A DNA stretch of 64,000 nucleotides from Streptomyces abikoensis (GTDB lineage: Bacteria; Actinomycetota; Actinomycetes; Streptomycetales; Streptomycetaceae), in contig NZ_BMRT01000004.1 in the NCBI RefSeq assembly GCF_014648775.1, positions 186,001 to 250,000 on the forward strand. The letters run 5' to 3'. Positions 28,362 through 36,241 of this stretch are shown here, in pieces (the first letter of the stretch is position 1; each line of letters begins with the position of its first letter). Both the position numbers and the translations under genes were made by a program. The notes beneath the pieces were generated by a model. The model saw only the letters and a program-made list of their open reading frames with translations, ran no database searches and was not told the DNA's origin.

Positions 28362-28665
28362 GCCCACCCGCGACGACCCCGGCCTGTACGTCTACGCCCC
28401 CGCCGGTGACGAGCGTCGACCCGAATTTCCCCCCAGCCCGAGCGGCCTTGAGCTCACCAACTGCGTTCCCGAAGACCGTGGCGACACTCCCCGCGCCGCT
28501 TACGCCTGCCACTGCGGCAAGACCGTCGAAGCCACCGGCGTGAGCCAAGTCCAGGGGCTGGTCAAGAACTGGGACGACCACGGCAAGTCCTGCCCGGACA
28601 AGACGGATCGTCCCTGGGAGCGTCGCGGCATGCCTCTGCGTCCCCGGAATGGCGGGCGGCCCTGA
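28354..28665 (+). CDS. Small hypothetical protein of AICE
   Basis: 103 residues. YACHCGKTVEATG and KSCPDK may bind zinc; otherwise Pro/Arg rich. Overlaps the previous gene by 8 bases and shares one base with the next start. Confidence 0.65.
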   Translation: MRKPTRDDPGLYVYAPAGDERRPEFPPSPSGLELTNCVPEDRGDTPRAAYACHCGKTVEATGVSQVQGLVKNWDDHGKSCPDKTDRPWERRGMPLRPRNGGRP

Positions 28666-29087
28666 TGAACCACACCGACGTTCGCGTACTGACCCTGCGA
28701 CAGCCCTGGGCGAGCTGCATCGCCTACGGCACCAAGCGCATCGACAACCGCACCCAGCAGACCGACTACCGGGGCGTCGTCCTGGTCCACGCCGGACCGA
28801 ACACCGATCACACCGCGTGGAACCTGCCCCTGACCCGCCCGTTCCTGCGCCGCCCCCTGCCCTCCACCGCGATCCTCGCCGTGGCCCTGCTGGAGGACTG
28901 CCACCCCGATGACGGCTACTGCACCCTGTGGTCCGCCCACGAGCGCTGGCACTGGCGCCTGACCACCGTGATCCCCCTGGTCCGGCCGGTGCCCTGCCCC
29001 GGCGGAACCGACCGCCTGTGGACCCCGTCGGCACCCCTGCTGACCCACCCCCGCATCTGCGAAGCGCTGGAGGCGGCCCGTGCCTGA
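28665..29087 (+). CDS. ASCH-like domain protein
   Basis: 140 residues. VRVLTLRQPWASCIAYGTKRIDNRT is the ASCH/PUA-like entry (LSLRQPWA...G.K..E.R), followed by YRGVVLVHAGPN and AILAVALLEDCH. ASCH domains bind RNA or modified nucleotides. Overlaps RepSA by 8 bases. Confidence 0.75.
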   Translation: MNHTDVRVLTLRQPWASCIAYGTKRIDNRTQQTDYRGVVLVHAGPNTDHTAWNLPLTRPFLRRPLPSTAILAVALLEDCHPDDGYCTLWSAHERWHWRLTTVIPLVRPVPCPGGTDRLWTPSAPLLTHPRICEALEAARA

Positions 29088-30465
29088 CCTGCTCGACCCG
29101 ACCACCCTGGGCGACCTGCTCAGGGTGGCCTCGGCCCCCGACTTCGACCGCTGGAAAGAACAGATCCGCCGTACCGGAGGCTGCGCCGACCCCATCCACC
29201 TGCGCGGCTGGACCGCCACCCGGGACACGACCACCGGCGAGATCCTCCACCGCTACAGCACCGACACCGAACCCGGCGGACGGCTGCGCATCGCCTGCGG
29301 CAACCGCCGGGCCTCCCGCTGCCCTTCCTGCGCCTGGCTCTACGCCGGGGACACCTACCACCTCATCCGCGCCGGACTCGTCGGCGACGACACCAAGAAC
29401 ATCCCCGCCGCCGTCCGCGACCACCCCCGCCTCTTCGTCACACTCACCGCCCCGTCCTTCGGGCCCGTCCACAACCAGCCCGCCACCGGACGCTGCCGCT
29501 GCGGCACCCACCACCGCGACGACGACCCGACGCTCGGCACCCCACTCGACCCGGACACCTACGACTACGCGGCCGCCGTGATGTTCAACAACCACGCCGG
29601 GGAACTATGGGCCCGCTTCACCCGCCGCCTCCGCCGCGAGATCGCCCAGCGCATCGGACTGACCCAGCGCGAATTCCCCGCCTTCCTGCGGGTCTCCTTC
29701 GGCAAGGTCGCCGAGTTCCAGAAGCGCGGCGCCGTCCACTTCCACGCCGTCATCCGCCTCGACGGCCCCCTCGGACCCCTCACCGGTCCGCCCCGCTGGG
29801 CCACCGTCGACCTGCTCACCGACGCGATCCGCGCCGCCGTCGCCCACCCCTACACCACCGTCAAAGTCCCCCCGGACGACGAATCCGGCTACCCGGGCTG
29901 GACGCTGCGCTGGGGCACCCAGCTCGACATCCGGCCCATCCAAGCCTTCGACACCGGCCACGACATCACCGAACAGGCCGTCGCCTCCTACGTCGCCAAG
30001 TACGCGACCAAAGCCGCCGAGACCACCGGCATCCTCGACCGCCGCATCGGCGAACTCGCCGAACTCGATCATCACCCCGCCCTGCCCGGCCACACCCGCC
30101 GCCTCATCCGGGCCTGCTGGGACCTCGACCAGGCATACCCCGACTGCCGGCTCTGGGCCTGGGCCCACATGCTCGGCTTCCGGGGCCACTTCTCCACCAA
30201 GTCCCGCCAGTACTCCACCACCCTCGGCGCCCTCCGTCAGATCCGCGCTGACTACCGCGCCGCCCAGCAACGACGCGCCCTCGGCCTGCCCGACAACGGC
30301 CCGGACACCACTCTCGTCCTCGCCGACTGGCAGTACGCCGGACACGGCCACACCCCTGGCGAATCCGCCCTCGCCGCCGGAATCGCCGAAGCCATCCGCC
30401 TCAACCGCGAGACCGCCCGCGAAGCCTCGTACGACCCACGCCCGCCGGAAGGAGCCGCCGCATGA
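29080..30465 (+). CDS. repSA: RepSA-type rolling-circle replication initiator
   Basis: 461 residues from GTG 29080. FVTLTAPSFGPVH (about 119-131) is motif I, and GAVHFHAVIRLDG (about 217-229) the HFH metal motif; VASYVAKYATKAAETTG (about 305-321) carries the candidate nucleophile Tyr with Lys. A CPSC pair (81-84) and CRCGTHH suggest zinc. Matches replication initiators of pSAM2-like elements, which nick the origin after excision. Confidence 0.92.
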   Translation: MPDLLDPTTLGDLLRVASAPDFDRWKEQIRRTGGCADPIHLRGWTATRDTTTGEILHRYSTDTEPGGRLRIACGNRRASRCPSCAWLYAGDTYHLIRAGLVGDDTKNIPAAVRDHPRLFVTLTAPSFGPVHNQPATGRCRCGTHHRDDDPTLGTPLDPDTYDYAAAVMFNNHAGELWARFTRRLRREIAQRIGLTQREFPAFLRVSFGKVAEFQKRGAVHFHAVIRLDGPLGPLTGPPRWATVDLLTDAIRAAVAHPYTTVKVPPDDESGYPGWTLRWGTQLDIRPIQAFDTGHDITEQAVASYVAKYATKAAETTGILDRRIGELAELDHHPALPGHTRRLIRACWDLDQAYPDCRLWAWAHMLGFRGHFSTKSRQYSTTLGALRQIRADYRAAQQRRALGLPDNGPDTTLVLADWQYAGHGHTPGESALAAGIAEAIRLNRETAREASYDPRPPEGAAA

Positions 30466-30650
30466 CCACCACCCACATCGAGCTGCTGACCGTGCCAGAG
30501 GCCATGGCACTGCTCCGGCTCGGACGCTCCAAGGTCTATGACCTGATCCGCTCCCGCCGCCTGGCATCCATCAAGGTCGACGGCGCCCGCCGCATCCCCG
30601 CCGACGCGGTACGCACCTTCATCCTCGACCTGATCGAGGAGGCTGCCTGA
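30462..30650 (+). CDS. xis: Excisionase (Xis), MerR-like HTH
   Basis: 62 residues. ELLTVPEAMALLRLGRSKVYDLIRSRRLASIKVDGARRIPADAV is the standard excisionase HTH with wing. Starts 4 bases inside RepSA and ends at the first base of int, the pSAM2 rep-xis-int order. Confidence 0.92.
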   Translation: MTTTHIELLTVPEAMALLRLGRSKVYDLIRSRRLASIKVDGARRIPADAVRTFILDLIEEAA

Positions 30651-31795
30651 TGGCCTCTCAGCGCAAGCGGAACCCCAACGGTGCGGGCACGATCACCAAG
30701 CGCAAGGACGGCAGGTATCAAGCCGCCGTCTATGTGCTCCAGCCCGACGGAACCCGTGCTCGCAAGTTCGCGTACGGAAAGACGTGGGCCGAGTGCGATG
30801 CCAAGCGTCGTGAGCTGCTCAACAAGGTCGACAACGGCGTACCGGTGCCGACACGGTCCGCGAAGCTGTCCGAGTGGCTGCCGTACTGGCTGGACAACAT
30901 CATCAAGCCGCACCGAAAGCCGACGACCTACTCGAAGTACGAGATGCACGTCCGTCTCTACCTGGTCCCCAGGCTGGGCAAGAAGACCCTTGAGAAGCTC
31001 AGCGCGCGGGATGTCAGGAGAGCTCTCAAAGAGATCACAGCAGCCGCGACTGCCGCGACCGCGCGGGAGTCACACCGTGTGCTTCGCTCTGCCTTGTCGG
31101 CAGCGTGCCGTGAGGAGCTGATCACGCGGAACGTGGTCAAGCTGGTCGAAGCCCCAAAGGTAAGCCCCTACGAAGGACGGGTCTGGACGCTGGGGCAGAC
31201 AGCGGACTTCATCCTGACCGCCCGCCGTGATCCGCTCTATGCGGCGTTCATGCTGGCCATCGGTCTGGGTCTGCGACGCGGAGAGCTTGTCGGCCTTCGG
31301 TGGCAGGACATCGACTTCGAGAGCCGGACGCTGCAAGTGCTCAAGCAACGTCAGCGGGTCATGGGTGAGAACTATGAGGACGACACCAAGAACCGTCGCA
31401 AGCGCACACTGCCACTTCCCTTACTCTGCGTCGCCCCACTGCGGTGGCAGCGTCTGCGGCAAGAGGCCATGCGGGTCAAGGCCGGGTCGTCCTGGCACGA
31501 GACGGACCTGGTGTTCACCACGCGCACCGGTCGCCCGATCGAGGGCAGCAACGTCCTGCGCTCGTTCTACCGGCTCACCGACAGGGCCGGCCTTCCCCGC
31601 ATCCGCGTCCATGACGCCCGACACGGCGCCGCCACGCTCCTCGCCGTCGGCAATGTGCACCCGCGCGTGGCGATGGAGATCCTCGGGCACAGCAAGATCA
31701 GCGTGACCATGGACGTCTACACCCATGTGCCGGATGAGCTGAAGCGCGACGCCATCGCGCACATGGACCGGATGCTCGGGCGCCGCCCTCGTTGA
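30650..31795 (+). CDS. int: Tyrosine recombinase integrase of AICE
   Basis: 381 residues. N-terminal SAM-like DNA-binding part (AKLSEWLPYWLDNIIKPH...), then catalytic: LGLRRGELVGLRW (Arg), HDARHGAATLL (His321, Arg324), ILGHSK (His) and VTMDVYTH (Tyr357). All residues intact. A TTA codon at 31421-31423 (codon 258) makes full-length Int dependent on bldA tRNA. Ends 57 bases before attR; its TGA lies within the right arm site. Confidence 0.95.
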   Translation: MASQRKRNPNGAGTITKRKDGRYQAAVYVLQPDGTRARKFAYGKTWAECDAKRRELLNKVDNGVPVPTRSAKLSEWLPYWLDNIIKPHRKPTTYSKYEMHVRLYLVPRLGKKTLEKLSARDVRRALKEITAAATAATARESHRVLRSALSAACREELITRNVVKLVEAPKVSPYEGRVWTLGQTADFILTARRDPLYAAFMLAIGLGLRRGELVGLRWQDIDFESRTLQVLKQRQRVMGENYEDDTKNRRKRTLPLPLLCVAPLRWQRLRQEAMRVKAGSSWHETDLVFTTRTGRPIEGSNVLRSFYRLTDRAGLPRIRVHDARHGAATLLAVGNVHPRVAMEILGHSKISVTMDVYTHVPDELKRDAIAHMDRMLGRRPR

Positions 31796-31813
31796 TGTCA
31801 TCCGTAGATGTCA
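31786..31813 (+). repeat. Arm-type integrase site, right copy
   Basis: 24 of 28 bases match 18841-18868, same orientation, overlapping the int stop. With the left copy it would flank the core on the excised circle. Confidence 0.6.
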
Positions 31814-31845
31814 AAGACCCCCAGTCTTGATCGACTGGGGGTCTT
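31814..31845. terminator. Terminator after int
   Basis: AAGACCCCCAGTC (31814-31826) and GACTGGGGGTCTT (31833-31845). Same layout and about three quarters identity with the host terminator at 18671-18702, so the element seems to carry its own tRNA 3' flank. Confidence 0.9.
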
Positions 31846-31852
31846 CGCGCTG

Positions 31853-31898
31853 GTGGGCACAGACGGATTTGAACCGCCGACATCCGCTTTGTAAGTTC
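31853..31898 (-). other. attR of AICE and presumed attL of the prophage (tRNA-Val 3' half)
   Basis: Exact 46-base copy of 18710-18755. On the minus strand the bases 5' of it (from 31899 up) are not a tRNA 5' half: no CCGCT to close the anticodon stem, no D-arm. So the right neighbour is another insert, the prophage. Confidence 0.8.
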
Positions 31899-31922
31899 AT
31901 CCTTCATCGCCGCCAGCGGTTT

Positions 31923-32011
31923 CGAGTCTCGTCGGGTCTCGCCGAGTGCCAGTCAACGCCCCTCCCCTCCCCTTCGCGCAGTCGTTCCGAGTCCCGTCGA
32001 GTCTCGCCGAG
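31923..32011 (+). repeat. Two 24-bp direct repeats beside the phage attachment site
   Basis: 31923-31946 and 31988-32011 match at 22 of 24 positions, with core CGAGTC-N6-GTCTCGCCGAG. They lie between the tRNA fragment and the integrase stop, the place for arm-type integrase sites. Confidence 0.6.
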
Positions 32012-32051
32012 GGGGTCTTGTGGACTCGTTGTGGACTGCCGTGGACTCCGG

Positions 32052-33311
32052 TCACGAAACCACCCGGAGTCCACGTTCACCGGTCAGCGCAGCGCGCACG
32101 TTCTCGCGGGCGCCCTCGCTCTCGTGGGTGTAGACCCAGGTCACTCGGCCACCTCGTTCATGGCCGAGGAATGCCTGGGTGTCCTTTTCCGGGACGCCCT
32201 CTGCGTGCAGCTTGGTAGCCACGTAGTCCTTGTAGGCATAGATCGTCGGCCATAGCTCCGTGCGTCCGGTCTCAGGGTTGACGACTTTGCGCTGAACGCC
32301 AGCCTGTTCGGTGGCACGGTTCCAGGGGCGCGACAGGTTGTTCCGGTTGAGTGCTCCCCCGCGCGGACCACGCAGAACGAGCTCCTCGACATGGAGGTCG
32401 TAGCCGTCACCGACCGGGGAGCACGTGGTCTGAGGTTTCCAGAGCTGCTTCATGAAATTCACGGCGCTCATTGCCCTTGGAGTAAGGGGCACGGTTCGGA
32501 AGCCGGCCGCCGTCTTAGGTGCCAGCTGGCGCCGGAGCCGCCCGCCGTCGAGGACGAGGATCTCGCGGATATGGGCTACCGCTTCCTCTTCGTCGATCCA
32601 GCACATGCGCAGGCCAGCGTATTCCCCGGGGCGCATGCCGGACTCCTGTGCGAAATCACGGAAGATCACCTGGTAGTAGGCGGGCAGCGCCGCATGGATC
32701 AGGTCATACTGGGCTTCCGTTGGCGGCTTGAGATCGTCGGGGTGTTTCACAGGACGCGCTGCTGTTACCTCCAGGTCTGCGGCTGGGTTGTACGGGAGTC
32801 GCTTATTGTCTCGGACCGCGTCTTTGAGAAGCCCGTTGAGCAGTTGCTTGACCTTGGTTTGTGTTTCGTGTCCTTTAACCTCCGAGGTCAACCATCCTTG
32901 GAGTTCCATGTACTCAAGGTCTATGAGCCTTGAGTGCCCCCACTTCGGACTGACGTGCGCTCGCCAGATGGAGAGCTTTCGGTTGCGGGTCGTGGTGCGG
33001 CCTTTCTGGCTTTCGATTTTCCACCAGATGTCCCACCATGCCTTGAGGGTGATTTCGCCGCGCTTCGGGTCGTGGTACGTGCGCCTGCGCACACTGGTAC
33101 GCACCGCGTCGAGGAAGTCGTCCGCATCACCTTTCTTCTTGAAGTTCTTCGCGCACTGTTTGCCGGATGGGTCCCGGTATCGAGCTTGCCACGAGCCGAT
33201 GCAGTCGCGTCGACCCTTCCTTGGCGGCTCGGGGTATTCCTCCAAGCAGAGCTTGCAGCCACAGAGTTTGCTGCGGATTTGTCTCGGGTTGTTAGTGGCC
33301 CTAGGCGCCAA
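32052..33311 (-). CDS. int: Phage tyrosine-recombinase-type integrase with atypical catalytic box
   Basis: 419 residues from TTG 33311, chosen for GAGGAG eight bases upstream and an 11-base overlap with the preceding gene. N-terminal zinc-like patch KLCGCKLC, then a core-binding domain (LKAWWDIWWKIESQKGRTT...). Catalytic: ESGMRPGEYAGLRM (Arg), LAPKTAAGFRTVPL (Lys hairpin), LGHERGG (His384) and TWVYTH (Tyr394). The usual HxxR is replaced by YAYK (358-361) in TIYAYKDYVATKLHAEG. Activity is therefore uncertain. Confidence 0.85.
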   Translation of the reverse strand: MAPRATNNPRQIRSKLCGCKLCLEEYPEPPRKGRRDCIGSWQARYRDPSGKQCAKNFKKKGDADDFLDAVRTSVRRRTYHDPKRGEITLKAWWDIWWKIESQKGRTTTRNRKLSIWRAHVSPKWGHSRLIDLEYMELQGWLTSEVKGHETQTKVKQLLNGLLKDAVRDNKRLPYNPAADLEVTAARPVKHPDDLKPPTEAQYDLIHAALPAYYQVIFRDFAQESGMRPGEYAGLRMCWIDEEEAVAHIREILVLDGGRLRRQLAPKTAAGFRTVPLTPRAMSAVNFMKQLWKPQTTCSPVGDGYDLHVEELVLRGPRGGALNRNNLSRPWNRATEQAGVQRKVVNPETGRTELWPTIYAYKDYVATKLHAEGVPEKDTQAFLGHERGGRVTWVYTHESEGARENVRAALTGERGLRVVS

Positions 33312-33546
33312 GGTCCATCTCCTCTCCCCTACCAGGCCTGCACCTGGTGCCAGTGAGCACGACGGGTTCGCCGCAGTAGCAGTTTGCCGACAACTGGGTT
33401 TGCTCAACGCCGAGTTCGACAAGGACCGCGCGGACTGCTACGGCGGCTCGGTCGAAGGTGAGGCCGGCGGGGATGGTGATGATCCCTTTAGCCGGATTCC
33501 ATCCGTAGGCGGCTTCTGAGGTGGAGACCTCGATGAGGACACACAT
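33301..33546 (-). CDS. Small phage protein upstream of integrase
   Basis: 81 residues from ATG 33546 (TTG 33552 possible). VSTSEAAYGWNPAKGIITIPAGLTFDRAAVAVRAVLVELG then ANCYCGEPV and TRCRPGRG, possibly zinc-binding. Unknown; it is likely co-expressed with int. Confidence 0.65.
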   Translation of the reverse strand: MCVLIEVSTSEAAYGWNPAKGIITIPAGLTFDRAAVAVRAVLVELGVEQTQLSANCYCGEPVVLTGTRCRPGRGEEMDLGA

Positions 33547-33706
33547 GCACAACCCCCGTTACGCAAGCAGCCGCGAGTGATAGGGGCCACGGGGGAGGAC
33601 GTTGGCCTTTCAACAGACGGTAGCGCTATCCGGAGAGATCCGCGACCATCGAAGCCAACTGATGGCTCGTCAGTTCAGCTCGACATCAGCCGACGTCAGG
33701 CCGGGA

Positions 33707-34081
33707 CTATGACAGCGTTGTCCGGTTCAGGTCTCCCAGTGCGCGCATCTGCGCCTCCGTGATCACCTGCTGCTCCTCGGTGAGCTCGCGGAAGAGCTTG
33801 AGGATGCGCTGCTCAGCGTCCGGGGAGAGGGGCCCGGGCCTCTTCCGGCCAGCCGCGGCGAAGATACGCTCCTCAGTGAAGGCCGGAAATGCGGCCGCGA
33901 GCTTGCGTAGAGTGTCCGCGCTGGGCCCCCGATGGCCGCCGCGCTTGCGGTTGACCCAAGTGTTCACGGCGGACACGGACACGCCGACGCGTCGCGCGAT
34001 CTCGCTCTGGGAGACCTGGTAATGGTCTGCGATGAGGCGGATCAGGTGCGCGAGGTCTTCGACGCCGTCCTGGTGGGTCAC
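33707..34081 (-). CDS. Phage repressor-like Cro/C1 HTH protein
   Basis: 124 residues from GTG 34081. HTH: LIADHYQVSQSEIARRVGVSVSAVNTWVNRKRG (about 13-45), then a helical tail (LSPDAEQRILKLFRELTEEQQ). The frame is open further upstream but that would translate the operator at 34103-34129. Leftward, opposite the Cro-like gene at 34345, as in a lysis-lysogeny switch. Confidence 0.8.
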   Translation of the reverse strand: MTHQDGVEDLAHLIRLIADHYQVSQSEIARRVGVSVSAVNTWVNRKRGGHRGPSADTLRKLAAAFPAFTEERIFAAAGRKRPGPLSPDAEQRILKLFRELTEEQQVITEAQMRALGDLNRTTLS

Positions 34082-34102
34082 GAGGTAAGGGTGCCCTGAT
34101 CC

Positions 34103-34129
34103 TTCTACTTTCCGCAAGTCAAAGTAGAA
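34103..34129. promoter_or_regulatory. Phage operator O1
   Basis: TTCTACTTT (34103-34111) and AAAGTAGAA (34121-34129), 9-base spacer, just upstream of the repressor start. Shares CTACTTT / GTAGAA half-sites with O2 and O3. Confidence 0.6.
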
Positions 34130-34262
34130 GCGTGGCCGATTCTGGACGAGCGCACGCCCTCCCCGTCGCGCGCCCTCGGAACGGCATATGCCGCCACCAT
34201 AGGCCGGTACGGCGCGTTCCGCGACCACCGGACGAGGCTCGGCAGAACCCGACGACTTTCCA

Positions 34263-34291
34263 TTGACCGGCCTCTACTTTGACTGTAGAAA
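34263..34291 (+). promoter_or_regulatory. Rightward early promoter with operator O2
   Basis: TTGACC (34263-34268), 17 bases, TAGAAA (34286-34291). The operator TCTACTTTGACTGTAGAAA (34273-34291) fills spacer and -10, so a bound repressor would shut transcription of the Cro-like gene at 34345. Confidence 0.55.
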
Positions 34292-34344
34292 TGTCGCACC
34301 GGCTCCTCTGGGGCCTGGGGGACCCGCAAGACAAGGGGTGACGC

Positions 34345-34647
34345 ATGTCCCACCTGCTCCGCAAGGGCGACGGCCAGCCACTCAGGGACGCCATGCAGGC
34401 GGCCGGCTTGTCCGGCCCGAAGCTTGCGGCGGCTACTCGGCTCGTCGACCCGGCGGGCAAAGGGGTCAGCGCGGCAGCTGTCGGTTTCATCACGGGGCGC
34501 GGACAGAACGCCCAGGCTCGCTGCAGGCTCCGGACGGCGTGGCTGATCGCGGAGGCGCTGGGGCAACCGCTCCAAAGCCTGTTCTCCATGCCCGCAGTTT
34601 CCACTGTGACAGTAGAAAGGTCGACCCCCGATGCCGAAGAAGAGTGA
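34345..34647 (+). CDS. Cro-like phage regulator
   Basis: 100 residues. GQPLRDAMQAAGLSGPKLAAATRLVDPAGKGVSAAAVGFITGRG reads as an HTH with an inserted loop, followed by CRLRTAWLIAEALGQPLQSLF. First gene of the rightward early operon. Confidence 0.7.
   Translation: MSHLLRKGDGQPLRDAMQAAGLSGPKLAAATRLVDPAGKGVSAAAVGFITGRGQNAQARCRLRTAWLIAEALGQPLQSLFSMPAVSTVTVERSTPDAEEE
34598..34618. promoter_or_regulatory. Phage operator O3
   Basis: Near-perfect palindrome TTTCCACTGTGACAGTAGAAA inside the end of the Cro-like gene, 12 bases before the next start. Same GTAGAAA half-site as O1 and O2. Confidence 0.5.
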
Positions 34648-34855
34648 TCGCGTAGTGCCGCTCCCTGAAGGGCTGGTGCCGCTGCTCACCCAGAGGGAGC
34701 TGGAGACGTACTACCAGGTCTCCGACTGGACGGTCCTTCAGTGGATCGAGCAGGGCATGCCCGTCGAGCCCTTCGCTGCGCGGGGCCGCCGCTTCAATCT
34801 CGCAGCAGTCCAGCAGTGGCACGCCGAACGATCGGCGCTGGCCACCTCCGCCTGA
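34631..34855 (+). CDS. MerR/excisionase-like HTH phage protein
   Basis: 74 residues. PLLTQRELETYYQVSDWTVLQWIEQGMPVEPFAARGRRFNLAAVQQW is a winged HTH of the helix-turn-helix-17 type used by excisionases and phage activators. Overlaps the Cro-like gene by 17 bases. May be the prophage Xis. Confidence 0.75.
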   Translation: MPKKSDRVVPLPEGLVPLLTQRELETYYQVSDWTVLQWIEQGMPVEPFAARGRRFNLAAVQQWHAERSALATSA

Positions 34856-34938
34856 CCCATGAAGTCGGGGCCGCCCGGCTGGCACCGGCGCGACCCCATC
34901 CGGCTTCACCTCACGAACCCAGAACTGGAGGCTCCACC

Positions 34939-35298
34939 GTGAGCACCGATCGTATCGAACAATCATCCCCGGCCGATGAAATGCAGCGCCGAGGGCACAT
35001 GGCCGCCCTGTCCGTAGCCGAGCGGATCGTCAGCATCAGCCCCATCGTCCCAACCAATGTCCGGGCGTACTGCGCCCACTTCGCGCCTGGTGAACCGTCC
35101 GTCGACGTGTACTTCCACCGCTGTGCGGAGGGCGTAGAGGAACTGGCCAAGGCCCTGGACGGGAAGGTCACTACCCGCCCGAACTCTGAGTCGGACATGC
35201 GGCTGTTCGTAGTGGCAGAGCTGAGTCTGGCCGGCGTCCCGATCCAGGCATGGTCGCTCGTGGACAACCAGGGCGCTTCTGCGGAGGAGGCCCTGTGA
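34939..35298 (+). CDS. Hypothetical phage early protein
   Basis: 119 residues from GTG 34939 (GGAGG at 34927). Mixed alpha/beta: VRAYCAHFAPGEPSVDVYFHRCAEGVEELAKALDG. No family recognised. Overlaps next start by 4 bases. Confidence 0.7.
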   Translation: MSTDRIEQSSPADEMQRRGHMAALSVAERIVSISPIVPTNVRAYCAHFAPGEPSVDVYFHRCAEGVEELAKALDGKVTTRPNSESDMRLFVVAELSLAGVPIQAWSLVDNQGASAEEAL

Positions 35299-35849
35299 GC
35301 GGGGACGCGCGGGTGCGTGCCGCGCGCAACGTGATCGTGTCCACGTGGGAGCGCCGTCTGGACCCGATGGCGGATCTGGCGACGGAGGCCGCGCAGGCCC
35401 TGGAGGACGCGGGACTTCTTCGATCGCCGCAGGCAGCCGAGTCGGATGGCGGGCAGAAGCCCGAGGGGTACGTGGTCGCGCTGCCTTGGGCTCGGTTGAT
35501 GGACTCGGAGGACCTCGGCGCGTTCCTCGACGGACTGGCCTCGGCGGCTATCGCGAACACATCGCCGGAGGAAGCTCTGGCCGAGGTCGAGGCGGTGTGC
35601 GGTACGTGGCGGGTGATCGCGGAGGCGCAGCACGCGCACAACACCGCCCTTGGCCCGGATGTCGCTCTGGCGCTGTCGGCTGATGACCTGCCGGAGCCGT
35701 ATGCGTGCCGGCACTGCGACATCTCGGAGCGCGGACACGCTCAGCGATGGACGCCGGATGCCGGATCGCATGCGTGGACCCCGCCGTCGGACAAGCAGAT
35801 CGTGGCCCGGATGCTGGCGCGCCGCGCTGCCCGTGAGGGGGAGCGGTGA
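35295..35849 (+). CDS. Phage protein with C-terminal CRHC...MLARRA domain
   Basis: 184 residues. N-terminal helical region; the last ~50 residues (YACRHCDISERGHAQRW ... SDKQIVARMLARRAAR) hold a CxxC-H-H zinc-like module that is repeated as a stand-alone gene at 46489-46656. Function unknown. Confidence 0.7.
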   Translation: MSGDARVRAARNVIVSTWERRLDPMADLATEAAQALEDAGLLRSPQAAESDGGQKPEGYVVALPWARLMDSEDLGAFLDGLASAAIANTSPEEALAEVEAVCGTWRVIAEAQHAHNTALGPDVALALSADDLPEPYACRHCDISERGHAQRWTPDAGSHAWTPPSDKQIVARMLARRAAREGER

Positions 35850-36241
35850 TGCGCGAGATGCCGAGCAAGAAGCCGGGCCTGTCCGTCTCTCTCCGGGCTG
35901 ATGGGCTGTGTGTGGTGTTGCGTGCGGATCAGATCCGGCACGAGACGATCACCGGGCTTGTCGCGCAGTGGCAGGAGCCGGGGGCGCAGGACGATGTCGA
36001 GGCTGCGCTGGAGGATCTGGCCGACCTGTGCCGCCCGGGGGCCGATGAGCACGCGGCGGCGGTGGACTCGGCGGTCGAGGCCGTGGAGGACGCGGCTTGC
36101 ATGGGCTACGCGGAGACGGAGATCAGTCTCGCGGACGCGGTCCGGCTCCGGGATCAGCTCAACAAGATCATCGCGGCTCGCGCGGTGCGGTCGAGCTCGG
36201 TGTCGGGGGCGCTGCCGCGCCAGCGTGGGGAGGCGGCATGA
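35849..36241 (+). CDS. Hypothetical phage early protein
   Basis: 130 residues from ATG 35849 (GTG 35846 possible). Acidic, helical, no motif known. Start-stop overlaps on both sides. Confidence 0.65.
   Translation: MREMPSKKPGLSVSLRADGLCVVLRADQIRHETITGLVAQWQEPGAQDDVEAALEDLADLCRPGADEHAAAVDSAVEAVEDAACMGYAETEISLADAVRLRDQLNKIIAARAVRSSSVSGALPRQRGEAA

Larger units (their letters stand above)
18710..31898. mobile_element. pSAM2-type AICE integrated in tRNA-Val
   Basis: Bounded by the 46-bp repeats, about 13.2 kb. It contains the full set expected of an actinomycete integrative conjugative element: Int, Xis, RepSA-type rolling-circle initiator, single FtsK-like translocase, Spd-like proteins and a Pif-like Nudix. 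Such elements excise, replicate as circles and move double-stranded DNA between mycelia. Everything except the methyltransferase remnant looks intact, so it may be mobile. Confidence 0.9.
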
